From positions 23,727,324-23,791,323 of the forward strand of contig OZ024733.1 in assembly GCA_964016875.1 (NCBI GenBank): DNA of 64,000 bases. The letters run 5' to 3'. Numbering within the stretch: the first letter of the stretch is position 1; each line of letters starts with the position of its first letter. Position numbers and translations under genes: made by a program. The DNA comes from Fallopia convolvulus. Its lineage: Eukaryota > Streptophyta > Magnoliopsida > Caryophyllales > Polygonaceae. The notes beneath the pieces were generated by a model. It was not told the origin of the DNA, ran no database searches, and saw nothing but the letters and a program-made list of their open reading frames with translations. Shown here piece by piece: positions 48,789 through 61,391 of the stretch.

Positions 48789-51700
48789 ATGGAGAATCGT
48801 GATTGGATGTATGATAGATGGCTTCCTAGTGGTGGTGGTTACAATAGCGAATTTGTTGATGGTGTTCAGAGATTTCTTGATTTTGCAAAATCTCAAAAGC
48901 ATTTCATGGATGGGGATAAGATAAAATGTCCTTGTTTGAAATGTAAGAATGGGCGATTTGAGGATGTAGATAATGTTCGCGTTCATCTGTTTAGAAAAGG
49001 CTTTGTTGACAGTTATTATTGGTGGACTGCACATGGAGAGTCACCATTTGCCAATGCGCCCCCTTTGGAGGAGTTGTCTTCCACCTCAAATCCTAGTGAT
49101 ATGAATCTCTTTGGGATTGGGATGCATTTGTTTGATAATTTGAATCCCACCCAAAGAATGGTGTTTGATGCAGCTGGTCCAAGTTTTGTTCCACCCCCGT
49201 GGTTTGACACATGCACTTCTTATAATGAGCCTAGTATTAGTCCTTTAGAGGTGGGTGAAAACCATGACCTTGAAGAAGGAAGTTACTTAGAACAATCGGC
49301 AACAATGTTTGGTCCTGGAGATGAGGAGATGTCCTTCTTATCTGAGCGCTTTTCTGATGTATTGAGAGCAGCAGATTGGCCATTATATGAAGGTTCTCAC
49401 ATGTCACAATTAGCTGCTGTTGGATCTTTTATGGAGTTGAAGACCAAATACAACATGTCACAAGCTGGATATGGTGCACTACTTCAAAAAGTCAATGAGG
49501 TTTTGCCAAGGGACAACAACTTCCCAAAAAGTTTCTATGAGCAAAAGAAGATGACTAGAGAGTTGGGATTGCCCCAGCAAAAGATACACCTATGCCCCCA
49601 AGGTTGTATATTGTTTTGGAAGGATGATGCTGATGCAATTGAGTGCAAATTTTGCCACAGTCCAAGGTATCAATCTTGTTTGTCTCAAAAAGGAAAGCCA
49701 ATACCCAATCAAGTGTTACGATATTTACCATTGATCCCACGGCTGCAACGATTGTACGCTATGGAAGAAACGGCTTCAAAGATGCGTTGGCATGCCGAGC
49801 ACCATGCAAATGAAGGATATATGAGTCACCCGTCTGATGCCGAGGCTTGGAAGCTATTTGATCGAACGTACCCGAATTTTGCCAAGGAGATTCGTAATGT
49901 GAGATTATGCTTATGTTCAGATGGATTCTCCCCCTTTGGTAAGTTTGGCAAGACATACTCGACATGGCCGGTGATTGTCACCCCTTACAACCTACCACCA
50001 GATATGTGCATGAAGACTCCTTATTTGTTCTTAAGCACTATTGTTCCAGGCCCAAAAAATCCGAAGAAGTTAATAGATATTTGTATGCAACCGTTGATTG
50101 ATGAGTTGTTATTATTGTGGAAAACGGGTGTGCCAACATTTGATGTCTCTACGGGAAAGCACTTTAGGATATGTGCTGCACTTATGTGGACAGTGAATGA
50201 CTTCCCAGCATATGGGATGTTATTTGGGTGGAGCACTACTGGTATTTATTCTTGTCCTCATTGCATGGAGAAGACAAAAGCCTTTCGATTACATAATGGA
50301 CGAAAGGCTTCATGGTTTGATTGTCATAGGTGCAGATTGGAACTAGATCACCCATTCAGGACCAACAGGAGAAAATTCTACAAAGGGCGAAAGGAGAACG
50401 ATCCTCCTATTCCATATTTGTCTAGTGAAGAGGTGTGGGAACGTGTTCACGATTTGCCGACCGCCATGGAGAGTCCACTTCATTATCCTGATGGTTATGG
50501 TGAAACTCATAAGTTCACAAAGAAAAGTATATTTTGGTTGCTTCCTTATTGGAAGCATAATTTGCTCCGCCACAACCTTGATGTCATGCATATTGAGAAA
50601 AATGTGTTTGAGAATGTGATTAACACTGTGTTGGATGTTAAGGGTAAGACAAAGGACAACTTGAGCTCAAGGAAGGACCTACGCTTATATTGCCATCGCC
50701 CAGAGCTTCAAGTGGAGGATGACCACAAGGGCCCAAAACCAAAAGCACTGTATGCATTAGATAGAAGGAAAAAGACAACGATGCTTACTTGGTTACAAGG
50801 GTTGAGATTTCCGGATGGTTATGCCTCTAATATTGGTCGATGCGTGCAATTGGAGGAGGGTAGACTACAAGAAATGAAGAGTCATGATTGCCATGTGTTC
50901 ATGCAAAGACTTCTACCAGCTGCTTTCAAAGAGCTTCTTCCCGTGGGTGTATGGGGGCCATTGACAGAGCTAAGCTTGTTTTTCCAATCATTATGTTCAT
51001 CTACACTTGACAAACAAATAATTGAGGATCTAGAACGGGCTGCACCTCTTTTATTATGCCAATTGGAAAGGATATTCCCACCATCGTTCTTTGATTGCAT
51101 GGAGCATCTCATTGTTCATTTACCATACGAGGCAAAGTTAGGGGGTCCGGTACAAAACAGATGGATGTATCCAGTTGAAAGATTATTATTCACGTTGAAA
51201 GATAACATGATGAACCCGCAAAAGGTGGAGGCGTCCATAGTGGAATCATATTTGTTTGAGGAGATAACAAGTTTCGCTCAACATTATCCTCAACATCAAG
51301 ACTCCAATAAAAGAAAGAAAACCACCGCGCATGAGGTGAGTGTGCATCCTCAAATTTCAATTTTCAACCATCCGGGTCGTGCAAGTGGAAAATCCAAGGC
51401 TATTTGGATGTCCGATGAGTCAGACTTTCATGCAGCACATACATACATCCTACTTAATTGTAGAGAGGTCGACTCCTACGTCGAATAAGTCAATTGAACT
51501 TGTATATATACCTATATATGTTTTTTTAGACATGTATAAATAGTTGAGTGAAACTTTGAAGTACTAGTCTTATGTTATTCTTTCCATGTGCAGAGAATTT
51601 CAACACACTGTAGGACAAGGAGATCCGCTCGGACTTGCCAACTATTTTTGTACATGGTTTCATGAAATTGTAAGTAGTATTGCATATTGTGTCAACAATA

Positions 51701-52139
51701 CAAAATTCTAACATCACATGTGCATAAGGTCAATATATATATGTATCTATGTATTGTAGGTTTTGGATGCAAACGCCCTACACCCCCCACTTGAGGATCA
51801 TGATTTGATAAATAGTTTAGCTTGAGGGCCATCCCGAAAGGTGTTGTCATGGCCATCATATTGCATCAATGGCTATAAATTTGAAACGTTGCAACATGGA
51901 GAAGGAAAGTTAACCATGAATAGTGGTGTGTGTGTGCAAGCTTCTAATGGTGATACACAATCAGATTTCTTTGGGTTGATAGAACAGATTTTGGAGTTTC
52001 AGTTCACTGGGATGCCGTGTAAGAAAATTGTCATGTTCAAGTGTTTGTGGTTTGACCCTAGACCTAATGGGACAAAAGTCCATCCAGATTACCATTTCCA
52101 AGAGGTTAATGTGAAGAGACGTTACAACAACCATGATCC

Positions 52140-55100
52140 TGTAATATCCGCGATATTCCAAGCTTTTATAATATAAAGTTTATTATCAATTATGTTTTTC
52201 TAAATTAAAAGGAGGGTTTTAATCGAATAAAAGTCTACTATACTTTTAGAAAAAAAAATTTAACAATACAAAGATCTTAGCCGAAAACTCGAAATAAATA
52301 CTCGAGGGAGATAATCTAATAAGTGAGGATTTTATTTAAGAAAACATCAACTAAAAATAATGATTTAGAAGTGAATTTTTATTCATAAAATAAAAATACA
52401 TAAAGGCTTAAAAATCACATTACAAAGTCTTGCAAAAAGAATGCAAGAGCCGGGATTTGAACCCGAGATCTCTTGCATCCTCCCCTCACACGCCCCACAC
52501 TCTCAACCACTAGACCAATTGCACTTTCTTACTACACCACCCCATTCTAATCAACTTAAACCAATTTAATCTTCTTCTCTTACAAAAAAAATAGACATCA
52601 GACTATGTCTGATGTGAGTTACGTAAGATGAGACCCTTCTCCAATGCATGTCTTCTCCACCTCCTCTTTGCTTGCTTGACTCAACTTGAAGCATCACCTT
52701 GCATCACCATGGAAGAAGCACACTATTGCCCTATGCATGGCCTTCTTCCCCTCCTCCATTGGTCATCTTCCATTGCCATGGATTGATGGCACTCCCAAAA
52801 TTGTCTATAAAAGCCCTCCTTCAAGCTCTCATTCAAGCCTTTGCTTCTCCTTCTACTCTATCTACCAATTGTGCCACTAGAAGCATTCAAAATTCAGCCA
52901 CTCTCTCTAAGTTATTCATCCATTCAAACACATAGAAACACCACAAAATTCCTATTTTCTTCCTTTGGAGCCACTGAACCACCACCGGGCCGCCGCTGCT
53001 GGACCGCCGGTCGACCGCCGCCGCCACGCCGGAGACGCCGGAGCCGCCGCCGCCCTTCGCCGTGCCGCCCTGCCGCCGAGCACCTCCCCTGCCCTCCCTC
53101 TCCAGTGTTCTGTAAAACAGAATACAGAAAGTATAAAATTCTATCCTAAATCTTATTTAGCTAATTTATGTATTTACAAATTTTTATGGATTATTAGCAA
53201 TTTATTTAAGGAAATAAGAAATAAAAATATTGTTGGAAGATCTCGTTAGTTGAGGAAAAACTAGAAACTATATGTTTTTACCATAGTAACTTAAGAGAAA
53301 TAAAAATAAGTAATTATATTCATGAAATTATTACATGCATGCTATTACAAGATATAAATAGATGAAATAAAATTAGTATGGTATGAAAAGTCCATATTTA
53401 GCATTATCTTACCTTAGATCAAAATAAAAGGGTGAGAAACACCATGCATGTATTTTTATACAAAAGAGGATATGATTTTATGACTTTATAAATCAAAAGC
53501 TTGTACAATAAAAATAATACCATATTTTCAAAAGATTTATAATAAAAGTTCAAGTAGAGAAAAGTCTTGCATGGCATATAATATATATAATATAGAAATT
53601 ATAAAGTAGAAAAAAAAAATAGGATAAAATATGTTACTAGCATGTGAATATTAAATAAGAAATATTATTAGAGTCTTGCTTGGAAAAGAAATCAAAATAG
53701 AAAAGATTCTATGTTAAGAACTATAATATATCATATTATATGATTATGATCAAAGAAGTTTTATGGATCTTAAAGTATAAAAGAATTTTGGAAATAGATC
53801 AAAGTTGTGAATGTAGTATATTAAGTAGAATATTACAAATATTCTAAGATAATTATAGAATAAATGAATTGTTGGAAAAAGAAAAAAAAAACCTTCGAAT
53901 ATAAGGAAAATATTAGTTTATAAATTAAAAATATTAAAATAATAGTATGATCATAAGGTGAGAATTCAATAAGGGAGGAATATATATGTTATACAAGATA
54001 AGAGAATATCTCTATAGACTTTATAAAATAAAAAGGATTCTGGAAATATTATAAATAAAGATAGTGTAACATATAGTAATAATAGTAAGTTACCTAATCA
54101 AGCAAATTAGGAAATCCTATTTTTTTTTTGGAAACTTCTAAGTAAGAAACTATGAGTATGATATTTTTGTAGATAATAAGAATAGTGAGAATAAATACAA
54201 TTTATTTTAAAGTATTTAAATTGATAATTATTTTAATAAAGATATTTTCGGAATAATAACGATATTACCAAAACTAAAATAATAATAACGGAATATTATT
54301 ATTTTAGGAAAAACATTTTCTAAATTATTATTATAATAATTTAGAAACGTAAACTCTCTTATAAATAGTGTTTTCGAACTTATAAATACCAAAACATTTT
54401 CTCTTATAAAATAATAAGAGGTATTTCGAACTCTAAAAGTAAAAATCGTGTTTTGAGCTTTTCGTAAATTCTATATCACTAGGTCGGAATCCTCGCTCAT
54501 AGTAGGAACTTGCCTAACTTTCGTCAAAAGCTCGTTGCTAAACTCGGTTACGCTAAGGCAAGTGGAATTTCCCCTTGTGCCCTTTAATCCGTCTTTATAC
54601 TATTACTCGATGTTGGGAATAACTTGTATGCTTAAATAAAAATGAATCTAGGAAATATCGATTGTTAGAAATAACGACTATTGTTAGCATAGATTGTTTT
54701 ATATATCCCTTGTTAGGATTATTTATGCTAGTATGGTTATTATCTTGATTGTTACGATCTCGTTTCAAGATCGATGTCGAACTAGTGAGGGGCGTGGGAT
54801 AGCCAACGCCTCTACATAACCCCACTAAGTCGTAAGTGCCTACGCGTTTGAAGTACGACTTTCGGGATCATGATCCCATCCGCTCCGATTGCAAGGAGGG
54901 ATGAGCGCACTCTAGCTAAGTGCCGGGAAACGGAGTTTTCCCTCGGGTGGCTCGGATTATCCGTGTCCCACCACATACTCATTAAATCATAAATGGAAAG
55001 CGAATGTCTGTTATCACTAAATAAGATAAGTGCTAAAGCACAACTAAAAGGACTAGATCGGACCGGTCTCTAATGACCGATCCGGCCCTCGGTCCATTAT

Positions 55101-55764
55101 GGGCGCGAGTGGTATTTGATTTGATTGAATAAATGAAAGTTCCCAACATACCTTCTACTCTAAAGAAGACTACAATCTAGTAGTACTTCTCTTGCTCTTG
55201 CCCTTCAAGCTATCCCTTTCGGGATATGTTATCGTAAATTCTCGTATCTTAGCTCCACATAGTCAAGCCGTCGTAAACACAACCCCTTTACCCTCTCATT
55301 TATACCGATAAGTTGAAATTATCAAAGTACCCTCGGGAAGTTCTAATCCCTCTCGCTTAGTCTCCTAGACTAATTCTTCTTTCCGCATGTTTGCCTGGCA
55401 TTCTATCGCCCCTCGCGAATTATGTCAGATTCAGGAAACCATAGCAAGGCGAAGTGAAGGAAGGTGAAGGAAGTCAAGACCACTCAAGATGTATTTTTAT
55501 TTCCGTTTTAGTTTTAATATTTCTCTATCCCCGAAACATGATGGATTTGGTGTTTGTTTTCAATTAATCGTTAAGCTAAAGACAATGTAAGATATTTTGT
55601 AATGAACTAAGTCTCCTTCGGGAGCATGTTTTCCGATTTATGTATTATGTCTTATTCCGCATTTTAATTGTTCTATATCATTCTAAAAGCCTTGGGTGAC
55701 TTTGGACGGTAAAGTCTGAGGTCACTGGCGGTAATACCCAATGTTGTAAAATAGGGGTGTTACA
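52140..55764. mobile_element. Solo-LTR-like insertion, 3.6 kb, GATCC target duplication
   Basis: Starts TGTAATATCC and ends GGGGTGTTACA, with GATCC immediately before (52135-52139) and after (55765-55769). Removing the insertion and one GATCC restores the TNP2 reading frame. No gag or pol domain lies inside. Contents: an AT-rich body, a tRNA-like pol III box pair (52446-52524), a GC-rich island (52980-53100) and an AAGGCAAGTGGAATTTCC region near 54560. The TGT..ACA ends and 5-bp TSD fit a Ty3/gypsy LTR left by LTR-LTR recombination. At 3.6 kb it would be an unusually long LTR. Confidence 0.8.
52446..52524 (-). repeat. tRNA-like A box/B box pair inside the LTR
   Basis: On the minus strand TTGGTCTAGTGGTTGAGAG (A-box-like) is followed ~50 bp later by CGGGTTCAAATCCCGGCTC (perfect B box with T-arm stem). 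No acceptor stem or cloverleaf of a working tRNA can be formed over the variable part, so this is a tRNA-derived relic or a SINE head, not a tRNA gene. Confidence 0.6.
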
Positions 55765-56547
55765 GATCCTTTCGTCTTTGCTCAACAATGCATCCAAGTT
55801 TACTATCTTGACTACCCCGGTGCACCCCGAAGTCGTGCAGATTGGAGATATGTATGTAAGACAAAGCCAAGAGCCAATGTTAAGCAACGATGGGCAGAGA
55901 GCAATGTTGAACAACCAACATTTGAACCATTACAACCGGATGACTTTGAGATTGATGGCTTCGTAGGGTCGACAATTCACTCTTTACCTACAAATCTTAA
56001 TGATCCAGTTTCTTTGCATGAGGAAGCATACAACGACAACGAAGAAGATAGCTTTGATATTGCAAGCGACAACGAAGAAGATGATTTCCCATCGGATTCA
56101 AGTTCCGAAAAAGATGATTGGTAAATTCTTTTTTCTCCTCATTCTATCATATATGTAATATTATTTGTTAATTACCATCTAGATTTTTGGTTTAGGAGGG
56201 GAATATTGAGTTAGGAGGGAAGAATTGGGTAGGATGGAATTATTCATTTAGGAGGGAAATTTAGGAGGGAAATTTTTGTTTGAGAGTGAAATGCACAAAT
56301 TTTGAGTTTTGAATGGGAGGGAATTTCCGAAATCTTTGGGCTAGAAGTATTGTTGGGCTCGAATTTAGGCCCGTTAGTGGAAGTGAGGATTGAGACTTCA
56401 CTCGCGCACCACCACATTGAGAAAGACTTCACTCGTCGTTTCTTTCAGATTTCTAGGGTTTAGGTGGAACTGTGGAAGCCGCGGCGCCCTCTCCCGCAGA
56501 TTCGCTTCGATCTCCCCGGTAAGGCCCTCGCTCCAATTCTTTCTTGA

Positions 56548-57045
56548 TGTGTTCTTTCATGGATAGAATCTAATCGAGATTGTGTTTTTCATGGCAAGCT
56601 CCTTGGTGCTCTTTGGAGTTCGATTCTGGAACAAGGCAGCCGTCGATTTGGTATGTCTCTCTCCCTCTCTCCCTCTCTCCCTTTCTCTCGCTCAATCCTC
56701 TCACTTTCCTTTGATATGGTGTTCTTTCATGGCCCTATCTAACCGAGATTGTGTTCTGTCATGGCAAGCTCTTTGGTGTTCTTTGGAGTTCGATTTTGGA
56801 ACAAGGATTTCGTCTGGATTTGGTATGTCTCTCCCTCGCTCTCGCTCAATCCTCTCACTTTATGGGTCCATTTCTTTTTTTGTCGGTTAATTGATCTCTA
56901 ATCCTTCTCTCCCTTGTTCTTTGGTGTTCATGGAAACCATTTTTTGCTGGGGTTGCTGGTTATTCGTTCATCCTTCTTTGGTGTTCATGGCAACCTTTTT
57001 TTGTTGGGGTTTTGGGTTATTCATTCAGTAAAAGGTAATCTCTCC
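56548..57045 (+). repeat. Tandem duplications in the leader of the second CACTA gene
   Basis: A ~172-bp unit starting TGTTCTTTCATGG, containing GTTCGATT(C/T)TGGAACAAGG and ending in a TCTCTC run, occurs at about 56548 and 56720. A second ~60-bp unit (TGGTGTTCATGG..GGTTATTC) occurs at about 56924 and 56980. Each large copy contains a TTGGTATGTCTCTC that could act as a splice donor. Confidence 0.8.
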
Positions 57046-57138
57046 CTCTTTCTTTTATTGTTTTGCATTTCTTGGACATGCTCAATTGCTGAGTTCTATT
57101 GATGTTTCGTTCTATTTCTCTCATTCAGTTCATCGATC

Positions 57139-60100
57139 ATGCGACACCTTCGGAGCACAGCTCGTGGACGTGCTGGGGTCACTAGCTGCAACTTTGCGCG
57201 TGGTCCACCTCTTTCTGCTCCATCTGAGGGTCCTTTAAGCCCTAGAAGACCTCCTATGAAACGAGCCCTCCAGCTCCCTGTTCGTAGTAGCCCAAGGTTT
57301 AAAAAATCAACACCACTTGCAGCCCCTCCACCACGAGCTGTTGCACGTTCAAAGGCTCCTTCAAAAGCTTCTCCACCAGCTCCACCACAAAGAAAACCTT
57401 CAAAAGCTTCCCCACCAGCTCCACCACAAACAGTTCTCCCTACTCCAAGAACATCTAGCCCTAACCTTACTCCTACCCATTCTGTCCGACGAGCACTCAA
57501 CTCTTCAAAGGCTCCTTTAAATGCTCGTGTAAGAACTCCTAGCCCGGTTCCAAGACCACGAACAAAGCAAGTTGTTGCACCAGCCCTACTACCAGCTGAG
57601 GAAGACACTTATGACCAACATAGTGAGGATGAGTTAAATGTGGATAATGAGCATGGGGCTGATTTGGGAGGAGATGAAGAAGTTGAGGAAGAAGAAGAAG
57701 TTTACAAAGAAGGTGAGGACCAAGATGATGAAGTCGTTGAGGAAGAAGAAGAAGGTTACAAAGAAGGTGAGGACCAAGATGATGAAGTCGTTGAGGAAGA
57801 CGGTGAGGATGAAGGTGAGGAAGAGGAAGACGGTGAGGAAGAAGAGGAGCAAAGTGAAAGAGAACAACATGTAGGTGATAAAGAACAAGGAGGTACAGAA
57901 GAAGGAGATGAAGATCAAGAAGAGGAAGAAGGTACACAACGGAAGCTTATATGGATCGCTGGGGAAGGCAGCCGGTCAGTGCTAAAACTCTTCTCTATTA
58001 ATCCTAACTTTTATTCTCTATTAATCCTAACTTTTATTTTATAGATTACTAATAATTGTATCCAATTCTTTCTAGGGACTATGAACCAAAGAAGTTAGCG
58101 TTTGCAAAGGCTAAGGAAATCGTCCATGGCCATTATAGAGGTCCTTGGACCAGCATATCTAGAGTGCCAAAACATGTGCAGACCATGTGGTTTCAAGAGT
58201 TTCAGGTTATTTTCTACTTCTTAAAATGCAAAATCGTTTACCTATTGCTGTCTTGGTTGTTGGCTTCATAATGGCTTCATAAATTGGCTGATTTGAACAG
58301 AATGTAGTTTATTTGTTGTGTGATTTGAGCATAATGGAGTTAATTTGCCCAGAATGAGTTAAATTGTGGGAGGAATCTGTTGATCTGATTTTATATGATT
58401 AGTTTTGTGATATGTATTATAGTCTAGTAAGGAAATAATGATTGAGATCTTCTTGCTAATCTTTTGTTTGAAGTAAGAAATTAATTAGGTTGCTAAAAAA
58501 AGAGATTAATTAGGAAAGCAATTGAATTTAGTGCTATAACAATGCTCACATGAGCCTAGTCAGTCAATTGGGTTTATTAGTAGGTTGCATCTTATATGAA
58601 GACATATCTATTTATGAGAGTCATTTCGAGCTATGATTTTCATGTAACAACAACTAGGTTAGGTCACCTGAGCCTTGTCGTCGTTCAATTCGTTAAAATG
58701 ATTTGACATGTGCAAACTAATCACTCTATTGCTGAAATTCTGCCTTTCTTTCTCTTTAAAAATTAAAGAACAATAAGTTTTAGTTTAAATCAGCCTATTG
58801 GTGTAACATGCCTTCTATTTCTTTAAATTAATGAACATAAGGCTGTCTTATTTCTTGTTTCTCAATGTAGAGGTATTTCTGTTGGAGGGAGACGGATGAG
58901 CTGATGAAGGATGCCTTTCTACACCAAATTGGAAGGCACCTTAGCAATGTCTTCAAGAATGCGCGTGCTAGAAATGTACAACCAACCTGGTTAGCGAGCA
59001 GGCACTGGACAAGGATGAAGACCATGTGGAGGACTGATCCCAACTTGGTGCACCAAGCTCAGGTGAATAAGGAGAACAGGAGATCAAAGAAATCACTCGA
59101 GTCTGGACCATACCGAGGGGGTTCTCGGAAGTTCACAAAGTGGATTGAAACGATGGTAATTGCAATCAGATTTCACATAATTACTTATGATTGTTTTGAT
59201 GTTATTGAACTAAATATTACTCTCTGTTTTTCAAGGGTGGTGAGTCTGGTACCATGCCTATGATTTCTGAGGTTGTAAAGAAGTTGTGGTCAACCAAAGA
59301 TGGACAAGGTCTTGGTGAACGACCAGCTGCTATCATTGTAAGTATTAGGCTGAATATTACTTCTCATTTACAAATCTGATTGGGTTGCAATTTATTGTGA
59401 AAATATGGCTTTTATGGTTGCCTATTATGATGGGATGTACTTTTGACTTACTTTTCTAGTCCTCTCTAGTTGAGCCTTTATGGTTGCCTTTTATGATGGA
59501 CTGGTCAAATTTACTCTCTTTTTGACTGAGATTTTTATGCTAAGATTTTGATGCTATTATGATATTGTTGGGTTGTTTGGATTATGGAAGAAGTCATGTT
59601 TATATTTTGAAGCCTTTATTGAATGAAGCTTAGATGATGTGTAAATGAGAAGCAAGTCATGTTTATTATTATTTTTCATGTGTAATGCTCCTTTAGTTAG
59701 CATGTCATGTTTATGAATGAAATTTTCTATAAGTTATGTGCTATGTGCTCATGCTATATGTGATCTGTCTTGTGCCAAAGATAGAAATCTGTTTGTGAAT
59801 GCAATGTGCTCTATCTTGCATACTAGTTTATTTTACATTTGGGAATGCTATATGTGATCTGTCTTGTGCCAAAGATAGAAATCTGTTTGTGAATGCAATG
59901 TGCTCTATCTTGCATACTAGTTTCTATAAGCCTTTATTGAATGAACCATAGCGAATTTTGTGAATGAAATCTGTTTGTGAATGCAATGTGCTCTATCTTG
60001 CATACTAGTTTATTTTACATTTGTTTTTACAACTTGTTCTTAATGTCATATATTGCTTTCATATCTTCATTGTAATGCTTTTTCATTCTCTATTCAAGGC

Positions 60101-60461
60101 TGAGTTTGAACGGCTGGTTGCTGAGGAACAAGTGAACAATGCATCGGGTCAACCGTTGTCAAACACAAAGATGATAGAGCTGTGGATCAAAGCTGCTAAG
60201 GGCCATAAAGATCGAAAGATATTTGCATTTGCTGAGCATGGGATAGCCCTCCTTCGCAGCGACAAAGTTGATGCATGCTTTTCTTCTCCTTCCTCCAGCC
60301 TTGTCCACCCACAACCATCTACCGAGCCTCTCAAGGAAGAGATGAAGGAAATGCGGGACCAGATGAAGGCTCTTCAAGCTCAGAATCAAGAAATTCAAAG
60401 CCAAAACAAGGATTTGAAAGGCATGCTTGAAAAGTTGATGGAACAAATTGGTAGCAATTAG
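57139..60461 (+). CDS. CACTA TNPA-like protein (plant transposase Ptta/En/Spm, Transposase_24), five exons
   Basis: Exons 57139-57974, 58076-58205, 58871-59155, 59236-59337 and 60099-60461 join in frame to 571 codons, all with GT..AG junctions. The first exon has a Pro/Ala/Ser/Arg-rich basic half with KASPPAPPQ repeats, then a very acidic region (residues ~155-270) with two near-identical EGEDQDDEVVEE units. Exons 2-5 hold the Transposase_24 domain: GPWTSISRVPKHVQTMWFQE, IGRHLSNVFKNARARN, YRGGSRKFTKWIE and a C-terminal coiled coil (MKEMRDQMKALQAQNQEIQS). TNPA-type proteins bind subterminal repeats and help synapsis of the ends. The gene lies downstream of TNP2 on the same strand and, unlike TNP2, shows no break. 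Confidence 0.9.
59757..60022 (+). repeat. ~90-bp tandem repeat in the last intron of the TNPA-like gene
   Basis: The phrase AAATCTGTTTGTGAATGCAA followed by TGTGCTCTATCTTGCATACT occurs three times (about 59787, 59878, 59968). The first two copies are also preceded by TATGTGATCTGTCTTGTGCC. Confidence 0.85.
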
Positions 60462-60840
60462 CCCTCTCTCTCTCTCTCTCTTCATGGTAATTTAAGGTCT
60501 TTTGGAAAACTTGTTGGCAGTTGGTGATGCCATTTTCTCTTTATGGATTTGATGATGTAAGGTTGTTGGATTGTTGGTTTGCTGGATTGCTGTTTTTTTT
60601 GTCAGCACAGTTTGGTACTTTAAAACGGTTGTAGTTGCAGGATATCTAGCTAAAATGGTGCAGGTTTAGCTAGATGGTTTGTAGGTGTAGGATTTGCTTT
60701 AAAACAGTTGTGGATTTGGCCATTTGCCACATATGGTTTGATGATCAAACCATTTTTGTATGAATGCATGTGGTATAGTTAATATTGCATTTAATTGCAT
60801 GGTTTAGGTTAATATTGCAATTAAATAGGTGGACTATACT
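60462..60840 (+). other. 3' flank of the TNPA-like gene
   Basis: Opens with a (TC)n run, then T- and G-rich words (TTGTTGG, TTTAGCTAGATGG). Probably 3' UTR; no clear polyadenylation site. Confidence 0.4.
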
Positions 60841-61391
60841 GATTTTTACGGCCACAGAATTTGACACAAATTGCTTTCGAGGCTAATTTTGTAACAAAAG
60901 GCCACAACTTTGGCTATTAAATTCACTCAATCAATTTGTACCCAATTTTCATCCTAAATGGCCAAGACACTGGCCATTAATGTATTTTGCCAATTCGTAG
61001 CCAAATTTCATGCTACACGCTACAACAGTACCCACCAATTGTATTCGCGGCAAACTTTGATACTAAATGGCCACGACATGTGGATGATAAACACGACTTA
61101 TTTCTACCGAATTTAGCCAGAAAAATACTTTGGCGCTAAGTTTCTGGAAAAATAGACTCAAACTTAGCCACCAAGTGTTTCTGGCTATACCATGTATTTA
61201 GCAGAACATGATTTTCGTACCCGATATATTGGTTAAATAGGCACGAATCTAAGGTTTGTGGCCACTTTTCACGGTATGCTATACCCACGACCGTTTTAAC
61301 CACAAACTTTTAGTCTTGGGAAAACCTGTCGCTAACTTTGTGGCTTATCTCGTGTCAAAGCTCCTGGCTATAGACGCGTTTTCCAGCAGTG
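60841..61391. repeat. CACTA right subterminal region and terminal inverted repeat
   Basis: Words such as GGCCAC(A/G)A, TGGCTATTAAATTCACTC and TGGCCATTAATGTATTTTGCC recur every 50-70 bp, in part as inverted versions of those at the left end. The last 30 bp (61362-61391) are the inverted terminal repeat, ending GTTTTCCAGCAGTG. Confidence 0.8.

Larger units (their letters stand above)
48789..56124 (+). pseudogene. CACTA TNP2/TNPD-type transposase gene, broken
   Basis: The main exon starts at ATG 48789 (MENRDWMYDRW) and stays open to 51488, about 899 codons. It holds the transposase-associated domain (residues ~1-75, with KCPCLKCKN), the TNP2 core (residues ~250-490, with DFPAYGMLFGWSTTG and CPHCMEKTKAF) and a DUF4218-like region (LLPVGVWGPLTELSLFFQ, HLIVHLPYEAKLGG). 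Further exons follow: 51594-51669, 51761-52139 and, after the LTR insertion, 55770-56124, whose end is acidic. TNP2 proteins cut and join CACTA ends. Three faults: a splice donor at 51485 reading ATAAGT instead of GTAAGT, leaving a stop; a TGA at about 51824 in SLA-stop-GPSRK; and a 3.6-kb LTR inside the last exon. Confidence 0.92.
44788..61391 (+). mobile_element. CACTA (En/Spm) DNA transposon, 16.6 kb, TAC target duplication
   Basis: The ends CACTACTAGAAAA and, inverted, CACTGCTGGAAAA begin matching terminal repeats of ~30 bp. TAC flanks both sides (44785-44787, 61392-61394), the 3-bp duplication expected for CACTA elements. Inside are ~143-bp subterminal repeats, an antisense MYB/SANT-like gene, a TNP2-type transposase gene and a Transposase_24 gene. 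Removing the 3.6-kb LTR insertion leaves about 13.0 kb. Both flanks continue the same Sirevirus integrase, confirming the borders. Confidence 0.95.

Noticed and set aside
52446..52524. A functional tRNA gene
   Set aside because: The B box is perfect and an A-box-like word is present, but no proper acceptor stem or anticodon arm can be assigned.
52841..53149. 102-codon Pro/Arg-rich frame
   Set aside because: Produced by the GC-rich (CCGCCG) island of the LTR; no domain.
57096..57937. Antisense 170- and 132-codon frames opposite the TNPA-like first exon
   Set aside because: Low-complexity mirror of the Pro- and Glu-rich coding exon; splicing supports the plus strand.
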